A DNA stretch of 64,000 nucleotides from positions 372,001 through 436,000 of the forward strand of contig JAFDYV010000004.1 in the NCBI GenBank assembly GCA_018267275.1. The letters are read 5' to 3'. Origin of the DNA: Bacteroidota bacterium (GTDB lineage Bacteria; Bacteroidota; Bacteroidia; Cytophagales; Cyclobacteriaceae). This document shows positions 25,250 to 33,825 of the stretch, piece by piece. Position numbers and translations under genes: made by a program. Numbering within the stretch: the stretch's first letter is position 1; each line of letters starts with the position of its first letter. The notes beneath the pieces are model-generated. The model was given only the letters and a program-made list of their open reading frames with translations, did no database searches and was not told where the DNA came from.

Positions 25250-26296
25250 TCACACCACCCAACTACTCTCACCCATCAACAACTTCACTAAGTCACCTTC
25301 ACCTTTGGTAGCGATTTCGTGTTCAATTTGGGCGGTCACGCGCGCTTCATATGGTTCGCGGTAGATGGCCTGCAGCACACCCATCGGGCGAGGCAGGTCT
25401 TCGTGGTACGTCATGTTGGCGAGGATGAACGCCAGCGTGCTGTCTTTCTCGTTGTGGATGAGCAAATCGTTCACTGAGTAATCGCCATCTTCCAGGCTCA
25501 CGGCTCGTGGTGTGTAACCATCGAGGATAATACCGCGATTTTTCTCTTTACCAAAAATCAATGGCTTGCCGTGTTCGAGAAATATCGTATGGTTATCGCG
25601 TGTGTCGGCATTGGTGTACAGATCGAACGCGCCATCGTTAAAGATGCGGCAGTTGGTGTAGATTTCGATAAAGGAGGTACCCTTATGTTCAAACGCTCGT
25701 TTAAGTAACTGTTGTAACTGCGCACGATCTTTGTCGTGGCCGCGTGCGACAAAGGTAGCCCCCGAGCCGAGGGCTAATGCAACTGGATTAAACGGGTCGT
25801 CTAGCACACCGATTGGAGACGACTTAGTAATTTGCCCGCGATGCGAAGTAGGTGAGTATTGACCTTTGGTTAGGCTGTACACTTCATTGTTGAACATCAT
25901 GATGTTGAGGTCCACATTTCTGCGGCAAGTGTGAATAAAATGATTACCGCCAATGCTCATGTTGTCGCCATCACCGGTAACGACCCATACGCTCAAATCA
26001 GGGCGGGAGATCTTCAACCCACTGGCAATGGCCAACGCACGTCCATGAATCGAGTGAAATCCATAAGTGTCCATGTAGTACGGAAATCGGCCCGAGCACC
26101 CAATGCCCGACACGTAGACAATCTTTTCTTTTGGCACACCCAACTCCGGCATCAGCCGCTGCGAAGGCGACAATACCGAAATGGCGCCACACCCTGCACA
26201 CCAGCGCACATCAACATTGGGCTTAAAATCTTTGGCTGAATGAACGAGACTGCCTTCGTGTGGCCGTTCGAGAAGTTCGTCAATTTGGGTTTTCAT
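25250..26296 (-). CDS. korB: 2-oxoacid (2-oxoglutarate):ferredoxin oxidoreductase subunit beta
   Basis: A 348-residue subunit started at ATG 26296 (MKTQIDELLERPHEG). It binds thiamine diphosphate (VVTGDGDNMSIGGNHFIHTC and MMFNNEVYSLTKGQYSPTS). The cysteines for one [4Fe-4S] cluster are in WCAGCG, GIGCSGR and YTNCRIFND. It pairs with the alpha/gamma subunit just upstream, 26 bases away. The enzyme oxidises 2-oxoglutarate to succinyl-CoA in the TCA cycle and reduces ferredoxin; the close family member for 2-oxoisovalerate cannot be fully excluded. Confidence 0.92.
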   Translation of the reverse strand: MKTQIDELLERPHEGSLVHSAKDFKPNVDVRWCAGCGAISVLSPSQRLMPELGVPKEKIVYVSGIGCSGRFPYYMDTYGFHSIHGRALAIASGLKISRPDLSVWVVTGDGDNMSIGGNHFIHTCRRNVDLNIMMFNNEVYSLTKGQYSPTSHRGQITKSSPIGVLDDPFNPVALALGSGATFVARGHDKDRAQLQQLLKRAFEHKGTSFIEIYTNCRIFNDGAFDLYTNADTRDNHTIFLEHGKPLIFGKEKNRGIILDGYTPRAVSLEDGDYSVNDLLIHNEKDSTLAFILANMTYHEDLPRPMGVLQAIYREPYEARVTAQIEHEIATKGEGDLVKLLMGESSWVV

Positions 26297-26322
26297 AATG
26301 ATGTGTTTAAATGTCTTTTGAC

Positions 26323-28170
26323 TCAAACGCGTACTTCATCTTCCACCAACAGCGCTTTCAATTCGTTTTCTAGCTCCACGCTTTTAAATGGCTTGCCCTG
26401 CACTTTACCGATGCCGATAACTGGCTTGAGGTAGCGCGCTTGCAACAACCACTTGAGCTGGCCCGAGTTCAGTTCGGGTACCACTACCCGCTTGAATCGT
26501 TTTAGAATGTCGCCCAGATTTTTGGGGAACGGGTTGAGGTGGCGAAGGTGTACGTGAGACAACTTTTGTCCGCTGACACGCAATTTCTCAAATGCCGTCT
26601 TGGCCGCACCGTAGGTACTGCCCCAACTGATCATCAGCAAATCACCTGCATGTTCACCTTCCACCTGTGCCTCTGGAATATCGTTAGCAATGCGCTCAAC
26701 TTTCTCGGCACGAATGCGCACCATGCGCTCGTGGTTGGCGGGGTCATGGCTCACATTGCCGCTTCCATCTTCTTTTTCTAATCCACCGATGCGGTGTTCC
26801 ATGCCTTGGAACCCGGGCAGCGCCCACAATCGCCTCAATGTTTCGGGATCGCGCCTGTAAGGCGCAAACGCTGCGCGATCGGTAGCAAAATCTGCTGTAA
26901 TGTCGGGCAATGCTTGTGCTTCGGGCACGCGCCACGGTTCGCTAGCCTGACCGATGTATCCGTCTGACAGCAACAACACGGGTGTCATATATTTTAGTGC
27001 GATGCGCGCGGCTTCGAGTGTCATGGCAAAACAATCACTGGGGCTCGCAGCCGCCAGCACCGGCATGGGCGCTTCGCCATGGCGACCGAACATGGCCATC
27101 AGTAAATCGCTTTGTTCAGGTTTGGTGGGTAAACCGGTAGATGGGCCCGCGCGTTGCACATCGATGATGACCAACGGCAACTCGGTCATCACGGCCAATC
27201 CCATTGCTTCTGTTTTTAACGATAAGCCTGGGCCACTCGTAGTAGTCGCAGCCAGGCTTCCGCCAATGGCTGCGCCAATGGCACTGCAGATGCCGGCAAT
27301 TTCATCTTCGGCTTGCAGGTGTCGAACGCCATATTTCTTATACCCCGATATCGCTTGAAGGATTTCCGTTGCAGGCGTAATGGGATACGAACCGAGGAAC
27401 AGGGGCAGGCGCGCTTTGCGCGCGGCCACCACCAAGCCCAACGCTACGCCCTGGTTGCCGGTGAGGCTGCGGTAGCGACCGCGCGGCAGTGGCGATTTGT
27501 CGATCACATATTGTTTTTGAAACAGGTCATGCTTCTCGGCAAAATTCCAGCCTGCGCGCAGCACGTGCACGTTGGCGAGCACCACATCGTCTTTGCCTTT
27601 GAACTTGCGGTTGATCCACTCCACCGTGGGTTCCAAAGGGCGGTTGAAGAGCCAGTAAGTAATGCCAAGTGCAAAAATGTTTTTTGTTTTCGCAAGTATT
27701 TTGGTCGGCACGTCAATGTCCGAGAGCTGCGACTTGATTTCGTGCGCCATGTTGATGGCGTATACGGTATAGTCTGCGAGGCTGCCGTCTTCCAGCGGGT
27801 TGTTGGCGTAGCCGGCTAGTTGCAAGTTGCGTACATCAAAGCCCTCGGTGTTCGCCAAGATTACACCACCTATTTTCAAGTTGGCTTTGTTCACCTTCAA
27901 CGAAGATGCATTCATCGCCACCAGCACATCAATAAAATCGCCCGTGGTGTGGATGTGCTCTTTCCCAAAGTGCACCTGAAAGGCGCTCACCCCGTACAAC
28001 GTGCCTTCGGGGGCGCGTATTTCCGAAGGGTAATCGGGGAAGGTGTTCACTTCATTGCCGGCAAAGCCGCTGGTGTCGCTAAACTGCGTGCCCACCAGCT
28101 GCATGCCATCGCCCGAGTCGCCTGCGAAACGGATGGTGGCTTCTTCTAGATGCTCGATGATTTTGCCCAT
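26323..28170 (-). CDS. korA: 2-oxoacid:ferredoxin oxidoreductase subunit alpha (gamma-alpha fusion)
   Basis: A 615-residue fusion. The N-terminal gamma domain has RFAGDSGDGMQLVGTQFSDT, and the alpha domain follows from about residue 235 (GNQGVALGLVVAARKA, FLGSYPITPATEILQ, TTSGPGLSLKTEAMGLA) with a C-terminal transketolase-like segment ending near LKPVIGIGKVQGKPF. This gamma-alpha arrangement is typical of KorA in Bacteroidota and Actinobacteria. It is the first gene of the kor pair and follows an oxygenase gene by 64 bases on the same strand. Confidence 0.93.
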   Translation of the reverse strand: MGKIIEHLEEATIRFAGDSGDGMQLVGTQFSDTSGFAGNEVNTFPDYPSEIRAPEGTLYGVSAFQVHFGKEHIHTTGDFIDVLVAMNASSLKVNKANLKIGGVILANTEGFDVRNLQLAGYANNPLEDGSLADYTVYAINMAHEIKSQLSDIDVPTKILAKTKNIFALGITYWLFNRPLEPTVEWINRKFKGKDDVVLANVHVLRAGWNFAEKHDLFQKQYVIDKSPLPRGRYRSLTGNQGVALGLVVAARKARLPLFLGSYPITPATEILQAISGYKKYGVRHLQAEDEIAGICSAIGAAIGGSLAATTTSGPGLSLKTEAMGLAVMTELPLVIIDVQRAGPSTGLPTKPEQSDLLMAMFGRHGEAPMPVLAAASPSDCFAMTLEAARIALKYMTPVLLLSDGYIGQASEPWRVPEAQALPDITADFATDRAAFAPYRRDPETLRRLWALPGFQGMEHRIGGLEKEDGSGNVSHDPANHERMVRIRAEKVERIANDIPEAQVEGEHAGDLLMISWGSTYGAAKTAFEKLRVSGQKLSHVHLRHLNPFPKNLGDILKRFKRVVVPELNSGQLKWLLQARYLKPVIGIGKVQGKPFKSVELENELKALLVEDEVRV

Positions 28171-28234
28171 AGAAAAAAGGGATTTAATCTAGAAGAAAGA
28201 TACCCTAGGCGTAAAAGAAATAAAATGACTTTGG

Positions 28235-28852
28235 TCAGGTACCGGCTGGGCGATCTAGCAGCCAGCCCGTGATGCTCAATCTCTCCCTGGTGGCGGGCAA
28301 CACCTCGTGTTCCAACAAATCGCTTCGAAAACAAACAAGTCTTCCCGCCACCGGAAATACATCCATGCTTTTTGTTTCCATGTAAATGCGTAATTGCCCA
28401 CCTTCTTTGGTTTGCCAGTTTTGGTTAAGGTAGCAAATCACCGAAAGTTTGCGCTTGTCATCTTTTTTGAATTGATCGAGGTGGCGCTTGTAAAAGCTGC
28501 CGATAGGGTAAATGGTTTGGTGTACTTCGTAATCTTTTAAACTTAAGTACAATGATCGGTTAACGAATTGAATGAGCTCATCCAATTTGTGGAGGTATAC
28601 ACCGACAGAGGGCAACGCGCTGGCCGGCTCAATCCATTCGATGTAGTCGCCTCTGATGCTCTCGTTAATTTGTTTATCGTGTTGTTTGCCAATGCCAGCT
28701 TTTTTAAACTGTAACAACCCATTTTTGAAACCGTCTGAACTCACAATAGCACTTACCTGCTCATCGGAGAGAAACGAATCAATAATCGCATAACCTTGGT
28801 CGGCAAGGCCATCTGCCAATCGGTTCAGTTGTTGTTCAAAAACGGCATCCAT
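28235..28852 (-). CDS. 2-oxoglutarate/Fe(II)-dependent oxygenase (prolyl 4-hydroxylase-like)
   Basis: A 205-residue protein from ATG 28852 (a TTG at 28861 is possible). The iron triad is visible: H and D in KRHLDQFKK, and the distal histidine in LLEHEVLP, with the 2-oxoglutarate-binding arginine in RERLSITGW. The fold matches P4H-type 2OG oxygenases that hydroxylate protein or small-molecule targets; some in bacteria act on ribosomal proteins or EF-Tu. The target here is unknown. It lies upstream of korAB, whose product removes the same co-substrate, but that link may be chance. Confidence 0.85.
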   Translation of the reverse strand: MDAVFEQQLNRLADGLADQGYAIIDSFLSDEQVSAIVSSDGFKNGLLQFKKAGIGKQHDKQINESIRGDYIEWIEPASALPSVGVYLHKLDELIQFVNRSLYLSLKDYEVHQTIYPIGSFYKRHLDQFKKDDKRKLSVICYLNQNWQTKEGGQLRIYMETKSMDVFPVAGRLVCFRSDLLEHEVLPATRERLSITGWLLDRPAGT

Positions 28853-28884
28853 AGAATGCAAATTTAGTGGAAGGGTTTTTGCTA

Positions 28885-28914
28885 TTTGCGGCTATAAAAG
28901 AAAACTTATTTTTG
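28885..28914 (+). promoter_or_regulatory. Consensus Bacteroidota promoter abutting a start codon
   Basis: TTTG at 28885-28888, an 18-base spacer and TATTTTTG at 28907-28914 match the -33/-7 consensus (TTTG, TAnnTTTG) almost exactly. The ATG is at 28920, so the transcript would start at or within a few bases of the initiation codon. This predicts a leaderless or nearly leaderless mRNA. Confidence 0.7.
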
Positions 28915-28919
28915 CGCCT

Positions 28920-29363
28920 ATGCGAGTAGTAACTGTTTTTCTGACATTTTCACTGCTAATGACAGCTTGTTTGCCAAAAGAGCAAGTTGTGTTTAAAACA
29001 GTGAAGAACATTGAGCTGAACTCTGCCGATGGTAAGTTGTTGCTAAAGGGTGATGCGGTATTTTACAACCCCAATAAAACCCAAACCAAATTGAAAGAAA
29101 TTGATGTGGACGTGTTGGTAGATGGCAAAAAGGCTGCAAGCGTAGATCAGCAAATGAACTTGGTTGTAAAAGGTAAATCAGACTTTACCGTGCCGATTGA
29201 AGCAGAATTAGCGCTGGGAGAGATCAATTTGCTGGATGCCGTGGTGGGTTTCTTGGGGGGCAAAACATATCAAGTGACTTTTGCCGGCAATTTGCGTGTG
29301 GCGGTGCACGGTGTAACTGTAAAGGTGCCGGTGAAATATAATGAGACGGTTAAGCTGCGATAG
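28920..29363 (+). CDS. LEA14-like (LEA type 2) lipoprotein
   Basis: A 147-residue protein with a lipoprotein signal (MRVVTVFLTFSLLMTAC). The mature part is a single immunoglobulin-like LEA type 2 domain: NIELNSADGKLLLKGDAVFYN and the hallmark YNPNKTQTKLKEIDVDV. Such water-hypersensitivity domains bind or stabilise envelope components. It is divergent from the oxygenase, with 67 bases between starts. The cysteine after MTA fits the lipobox. Confidence 0.8.
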   Translation: MRVVTVFLTFSLLMTACLPKEQVVFKTVKNIELNSADGKLLLKGDAVFYNPNKTQTKLKEIDVDVLVDGKKAASVDQQMNLVVKGKSDFTVPIEAELALGEINLLDAVVGFLGGKTYQVTFAGNLRVAVHGVTVKVPVKYNETVKLR

Positions 29364-29369
29364 AGCGCA

Positions 29370-29747
29370 CTAACCAAAAAGATAATCTTCGTCTTTACCC
29401 TCTAAAATAGCTACAAGCGATTCAATTACAGTGTCATCTTTGATCACGTAATCGCGCACACCCTTTTGGATGAAACTGAGAACCATGTTGCCGTCATCAA
29501 TGGCGCTGAGCATGATCACCTTGTGGTTCTCCTTTATCGCTCCTTTGAGTGCTTCAAACAATTCGATTCCGCTCATCCCCGGCAACTTGTAGTCAACAAT
29601 TAGCGCATCAGGGAAGCCATTGGCAAGAGCCTTTTGAGCCGCTTCGGCCGACTCAAAAGCGGTAACGTTATAAGACGGATTTTGGCTCAACGATTTCTTG
29701 ACAAAATCAGAATAAACACTGTCGTCTTCTACCAAATAGATATTCAT
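29370..29747 (-). CDS. Single-domain response regulator
   Basis: A 125-residue receiver domain started at ATG 29747 (MNIYLVEDDSVYSDF); the longer frame to 29798 is not protein-like. The acidic pair is in VEDDS, the phospho-acceptor aspartate in ALIVDYKLPGMSG, the conserved T/S in VIMLSAID and the lysine in YVIKDDT. There is no output domain, so it acts by binding another protein, for example in a phosphorelay. No histidine kinase is nearby. Confidence 0.88.
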   Translation of the reverse strand: MNIYLVEDDSVYSDFVKKSLSQNPSYNVTAFESAEAAQKALANGFPDALIVDYKLPGMSGIELFEALKGAIKENHKVIMLSAIDDGNMVLSFIQKGVRDYVIKDDTVIESLVAILEGKDEDYLFG

Positions 29748-29825
29748 ACCAACAAAAGGACAGCGCAATATAATAACGTTATTGCGATCTGCCAGCAATT
29801 TTTTGGCGTTTGCAGAGCCGCTTTG

Positions 29826-30275
29826 TCACTTTTTCACTGTTACATCGGCACGCACAGTAGGCCAGTGGGCCTCAGCTTTTTGGATGTAGTTCGCCATATC
29901 TTGGCTCCATTTTGAGCGCACGTCCACATTGTAGTTCAGGTACAATTTTCCTTGCACAATAGTCCAAGCGTTTGGTTGGGTCTCGGCCTTGTAGCCGCGC
30001 GACATGCCGTAGGCGCAGTAGCCGCCAAACTGCGGTGTGTATTTTTCGGGGTCTTGTTTAAACAAATTCAGGTTTTCTTCGGAGGCAAAATGCCACTGGG
30101 CACCCAGGTGGTCAAATACAATTTCTTTCTTTCCCATCACCTCGCGCCCCTCGGTAAAATAGGCCACGGGGTCATAGCCTCTGATGGCACCTTGTGCGGT
30201 GGTGAAAACGGTTGAACGCTGCGCCCACAACGTGCTGGGCACAAAAAGAAAAATACCGACCAATAGGTTTTTCAT
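29826..30275 (-). CDS. Exported YHS-domain protein
   Basis: A 149-residue protein from ATG 30275 (MKNLLVGIFLFVPSTLWAQ, a signal peptide); the frame upstream to 30380 lacks protein character. It contains the YHS-type metal-binding block GYDPVAYFTEGREVMGKKEI and FGGYCAYGMSRGY. YHS domains are found in copper-handling and heavy-metal proteins. This type is a common exported Bacteroidota protein and its function is not established. It is divergent from an outer-membrane protein gene. Confidence 0.82.
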   Translation of the reverse strand: MKNLLVGIFLFVPSTLWAQRSTVFTTAQGAIRGYDPVAYFTEGREVMGKKEIVFDHLGAQWHFASEENLNLFKQDPEKYTPQFGGYCAYGMSRGYKAETQPNAWTIVQGKLYLNYNVDVRSKWSQDMANYIQKAEAHWPTVRADVTVKK

Positions 30276-30435
30276 TTTTTCCGATAAAGATGGCGCAACT
30301 ACTTCCATAGCATTCGTCTGCAACCCGACAAAGTTCGAAAAGTTTTGGGAAATGACACCCATAGTTTTGTCAAAATCCAAATTGCAAGTTGTAGCTGCAA
30401 TTGATTACTTTGGCGGCACCTGTTTTTTTGAGCGA

Positions 30436-31656
30436 ATGAGCCGTGGCGAAACCCCAACACCTTTGAAGCATTTTCTGATATTATTCTTTTGCCTGCAAGG
30501 CACCTGCCTGCTTGGGCAAGATACCGTCACGCTCAAACGAAATCAGAAAGACCTGATCGATGTGGCAGGAAGTATTTTGAAGACCAAATGGTTGATTGAA
30601 CGCGACACGCTTTCCAAAAAATCGGGGCGCCTGTATTTTTCAGGGGCACCGTCTATCGGGTATTCTTTGACTAGTGGCTGGGCCGGCATTTTTGTTGGCG
30701 ATGCAGCGTTTTTTACCAGCGAATACCAGGAGCAAAAAATCTCCATCGTATATATTGATTTACTATACACGCAAAAAGATCAATTTGTAGCCCGGTTGCA
30801 AAGCAACATATGGACGCGCAACAACAAACTGAATTTGGTTTCGGATTGGCGATATTATTGGTACCCACAAAAAACCTATGGGCTTGGCGGCCAAAGTACA
30901 CTCGAGAATTTTGTTGATCAAACCTATAGCTACATCCGTTTTCACCAAACAGTATTGGCACCCGTTATTCCGAACTGGTATTTTGGATTGGGCCTTGCAT
31001 ACGACTACCATTACGACATTGTACAAAACGTAGGAAGCACCGAAGTGCTCGATCAAATTAATCAGTACGGCTTGGGCAAAAACACCACATCGGCCGGCTT
31101 ACTGGTAAATGTTTTGTATGACGATCGCATCAACTCTATTAATCCATGGGGCGGAACTTATTTCAATTTTGTGTATCGACCCAACTTTACTTTTTTCGGA
31201 AGCGATGCAAGCTGGCAAATGCTATCGCTGGACGTGCGCAGGTACATTCCCTTTCCGCGACATTCAGAAAACATTTTGGCCTTGTGGAACTACAACTGGT
31301 TTACGTTTGCAGGCAATGCGCCTTACCTCGACTTGCCAGCCACTGGCTGGGATCCGTTCAGCAACACGGGCAGGGGTTATATACAAGGTAGGTTTCGCAG
31401 CAAGAACTTAGTGTATGGCGAGGCCGAATATCGGTTCAAAATTTTGCGCAATGGCTTGGTTGGCGGTGTGGCGTTTGTCAATGCACAAACAGTAACCAAT
31501 TGGCCGGGCAACAACTTCAACGGTGTGGCGTTTGGAGTGGGCACGGGGTTACGACTGAAATTCAACAAGTACTCACGCACCAATGTGTGCATCGATTATG
31601 CGTGGGGGCAAGGTGGCTCGCAGGGTGTATTTGTGAATTTGGGCGAGGTGTTCTAA
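30436..31656 (+). CDS. Outer-membrane beta-barrel protein, bacterial surface antigen (BamA/TamA-barrel) type
   Basis: A 406-residue protein begun at ATG 30436, followed by a signal sequence (LKHFLILFFCLQGTCLLGQ). The C-terminal part reads as antiparallel strands with aromatic girdles (LDVRRYIPFP, YGEAEYRFKILRNGLVGGVA, GTGLRLKFN, VCIDYAWGQGG) and ends in VNLGEVF, a good outer-membrane insertion signal. It has no POTRA domains, so it is a bare 16-strand-type barrel of the surface-antigen family. The partner or cargo is unknown. The gene ends one base before the convergent small membrane gene. Confidence 0.82.
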   Translation: MSRGETPTPLKHFLILFFCLQGTCLLGQDTVTLKRNQKDLIDVAGSILKTKWLIERDTLSKKSGRLYFSGAPSIGYSLTSGWAGIFVGDAAFFTSEYQEQKISIVYIDLLYTQKDQFVARLQSNIWTRNNKLNLVSDWRYYWYPQKTYGLGGQSTLENFVDQTYSYIRFHQTVLAPVIPNWYFGLGLAYDYHYDIVQNVGSTEVLDQINQYGLGKNTTSAGLLVNVLYDDRINSINPWGGTYFNFVYRPNFTFFGSDASWQMLSLDVRRYIPFPRHSENILALWNYNWFTFAGNAPYLDLPATGWDPFSNTGRGYIQGRFRSKNLVYGEAEYRFKILRNGLVGGVAFVNAQTVTNWPGNNFNGVAFGVGTGLRLKFNKYSRTNVCIDYAWGQGGSQGVFVNLGEVF

Positions 31657-31657
31657 A

Positions 31658-31930
31658 CTATGAAAGGACGACCACAACTAATGCAAGTGTCAGTGAAATA
31701 ACGATTACTGCTATCATTGCAAGTGTCAAATATTCCTGCGCGTTGGCTTTCCAGGTTGCGTGAACGAGTCTGATTCGTTCTGCTTCAGAGGCTTTTGGGT
31801 CATTGTAAGAGATATCGTTTGTTCTCTTGGCGGTTATTCGTTGAAATGGATCTTTCTTATTTGCTTTCAATAAAGCACGATTTTGCTTTATTTGATCGTT
31901 CATGTCGCGAATAAAACCAAAGCCTGCCAT
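31658..31930 (-). CDS. Small single-helix membrane protein (90 aa)
   Basis: A soluble, basic N-terminal half (MAGFGFIRDMNDQIKQNRAL and KKDPFQRITAKRT) is followed by a single C-terminal helix (LTLAMIAVIVISLTLALVVVVL), so it is tail-anchored. I recognise no family, but the text is protein-like. It lies 4 bases after the pdxJ stop and is likely in the same transcript. Confidence 0.65.
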   Translation of the reverse strand: MAGFGFIRDMNDQIKQNRALLKANKKDPFQRITAKRTNDISYNDPKASEAERIRLVHATWKANAQEYLTLAMIAVIVISLTLALVVVVLS

Positions 31931-31934
31931 GCTG

Positions 31935-32648
31935 CTAACTTAATTCATTCAGGTATAACTGAATCGTATTCTCTAATCCAAAATAAAGCGCGTCACAAAT
32001 CAGCGCGTGGCCGATGGATACTTCATCTAAATGCGGCAAAGACTGTTTGAGGAATTTCAAGTTGTGCAAATCCAGGTCATGCCCGGCATTGATACCCAGC
32101 CCAAGCTGTTGTGCTACGGTTGCCGCTTGCACATAATCGCGCACGGCCTGTTCTCGATTTTGGTGATAATGCGATGCATAGGGTTCAGTGTATAACTCAA
32201 TGCGATCGGCACCAGCTTTTTTTGCGCCTTCTACCATTTTCGTGTTCGGGTCAACAAAAATAGAAATACGAATTCCGAGTTTTTTTATCTCACTCACAAT
32301 GTCCGTCAGTAGTCCCAGGTGCGTTACAGTGTCCCACCCTGCGTTAGAAGTAATAGCGTTGGGCTTATCGGGCACCAAAGTGGCCTGTGCGGGCCGTGTT
32401 TCAGCTATCAATTTCAGATAACGTTCATCGGGATAACCCTCGATATTATACTCAGTGGTCACCACTTTTTTAAGTGCGATGGCATCTGCCCACTTAATGT
32501 GGCGTTCGTCTGGCCGCGGGTGCACCGTGATGCCTTGCGCACCAAACCGTTCACAGTCTTGGGCCACTTTCAATACATCGGGATTGTTGCCACCACGTGC
32601 GTTGCGCAAGGTCGCAATCTTGTTAATGTTAACCGATAGCTTCGTCAT
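31935..32648 (-). CDS. pdxJ: Pyridoxine 5'-phosphate synthase
   Basis: A 237-residue enzyme of normal length. It shows [33 protein letters not shown] for substrate binding, [15 protein letters not shown], and [14 protein letters not shown] with [13 protein letters not shown]. It condenses 1-deoxyxylulose 5-phosphate with 3-amino-2-oxopropyl phosphate to give pyridoxine 5'-phosphate, the start of DXP-dependent vitamin B6 synthesis. The start at 32648 is divergent from a DinB gene, 54 bases away. Confidence 0.96.
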   Translation of the reverse strand: MTKLSVNINKIATLRNARGGNNPDVLKVAQDCERFGAQGITVHPRPDERHIKWADAIALKKVVTTEYNIEGYPDERYLKLIAETRPAQATLVPDKPNAITSNAGWDTVTHLGLLTDIVSEIKKLGIRISIFVDPNTKMVEGAKKAGADRIELYTEPYASHYHQNREQAVRDYVQAATVAQQLGLGINAGHDLDLHNLKFLKQSLPHLDEVSIGHALICDALYFGLENTIQLYLNELS

Positions 32649-32702
32649 GTATCAAAATTAACAGTTTGGCAATTAACTTTGTTTTACACCAACCCCACCG
32701 AA

Positions 32703-33161
32703 ATGCAAGAACAACTAATTGAATCGTGGCATATCCACAACCGTATTAACCTGTTTTTACTTGATTCTGTAGCTGAAGCGCATTTAAGCGACACGGCTTC
32801 CTCCAAAGGGCGCACCGTGGGCGAACAGTTTGCGCACATTCACAACGTGCGGTTGATGTGGCTAAAAGCTGCAGCGCCTGGGTTGGAAAAAGACCAAACC
32901 AAGATAGACAAAGAGAGTATCACCAAAAAAATTCTGACTTTATCGTTGAAAGCAAGTGGCGAGGCAGTTGCGCAACTGCTGAAGCAAGGGTTTGTGCAAA
33001 ACAAGGTGAAGGGCTTCGAACCACACCCTTCTGCTTTTTTCGGTTATCTCATCTCACACGAAAGTCACCACCGCGGCCAAATTGTTTTGTCGTTGAGGCA
33101 AGCCGGCCACCCCGTTGACAAAAAAGTTTTGTTTGGTTTGTGGGAGTGGGGAAGTAGGTAG
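32703..33161 (+). CDS. DinB-family four-helix protein
   Basis: A 152-residue protein from ATG 32703 (MQEQLIESWHIHNRI). The DinB/YfiT metal triad is suggested by GEQFAHIHNVR (His) and SHESHHRGQIVLSL (two His). DinB-family proteins are metal-bound helical bundles, several of which are thiol-dependent S-transferases such as bacillithiol transferases; most are uncharacterised. A -7 box TAACTTTG lies at 32674-32681. Two further DinB-like genes lie in this window. Confidence 0.82.
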   Translation: MQEQLIESWHIHNRINLFLLDSVAEAHLSDTASSKGRTVGEQFAHIHNVRLMWLKAAAPGLEKDQTKIDKESITKKILTLSLKASGEAVAQLLKQGFVQNKVKGFEPHPSAFFGYLISHESHHRGQIVLSLRQAGHPVDKKVLFGLWEWGSR

Positions 33162-33193
33162 GTTAGAAATAACTCCTGCATATGGTAGCGCCC

Positions 33194-33673
33194 TCAAGAA
33201 AATTGCTTCGCTTTTGGTTCGAGAAAGAATGTCAACATAAAACTTACGAACCCGATGATGGCCGTTAGGTTACGCCAAAAATGATAACCCAGCCATTCAT
33301 TTCTAATCTGTTCCCAGTTTGCCGGAATTGCTCCGGCTTGTAGATTTTGTAGTTGCTGATTGATAGGAACATTGCCAGTGATTGCAATGGCTGTACCCAT
33401 GATGCTTAACAACAATGTAGCCAACACCAATGCGGCCTTTGTTTTTTTCTTGTCTCTCCAAAAGATTATTGTCTGAATCAACAAAAACGCTAGCGAAGGG
33501 AGTCCAATAAATGCTCCTCTTTTGCCCATATAGTAATCGATGTGCCTGTGCCAGTCTAAAAACGTTGTTGCAGATACATCATACTCCCAGGGCGCCACAA
33601 ATGATATAATAGCACCGCCCAGGGGCAGCGCTACAAACACAGTTGTTAGGAAGAGAATAATCTTTTTTGTCAT
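33194..33673 (-). CDS. DUF1772-family membrane protein
   Basis: A 159-residue protein with four hydrophobic helices (ILFLTTVFVALPLGGAIISF, LPSLAFLLIQTIIFW, LVLATLLLSIMGTAIAI, NLTAIIGFVSFMLTF). Between helices 3 and 4 is the DUF1772 pattern with NVPINQQL and WEQIRNEWLGYHFWR. The family includes anthrone oxygenase-like proteins, but most bacterial members have no known role. Confidence 0.75.
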   Translation of the reverse strand: MTKKIILFLTTVFVALPLGGAIISFVAPWEYDVSATTFLDWHRHIDYYMGKRGAFIGLPSLAFLLIQTIIFWRDKKKTKAALVLATLLLSIMGTAIAITGNVPINQQLQNLQAGAIPANWEQIRNEWLGYHFWRNLTAIIGFVSFMLTFFLEPKAKQFS

Positions 33674-33825
33674 GGACTTAAGGTTTCGGTTTGCAATAGG
33701 TTGCTGGCGCGTTTTTTACGTCAAGCGTATAAAGCTAATCAAATGCTGGTATATCCACATATACCGTCACCCTTGTCGCGGGCGGATTTGCTCGCTGGTA
33801 CTCGCCAAGCAGATGTGTTACCAGC

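Noticed and set aside
33674..33825. Possible tRNA-like folded spacer
   Set aside because: No anticodon stem-loop or CCA-type arms can be drawn; treated as plain spacer.
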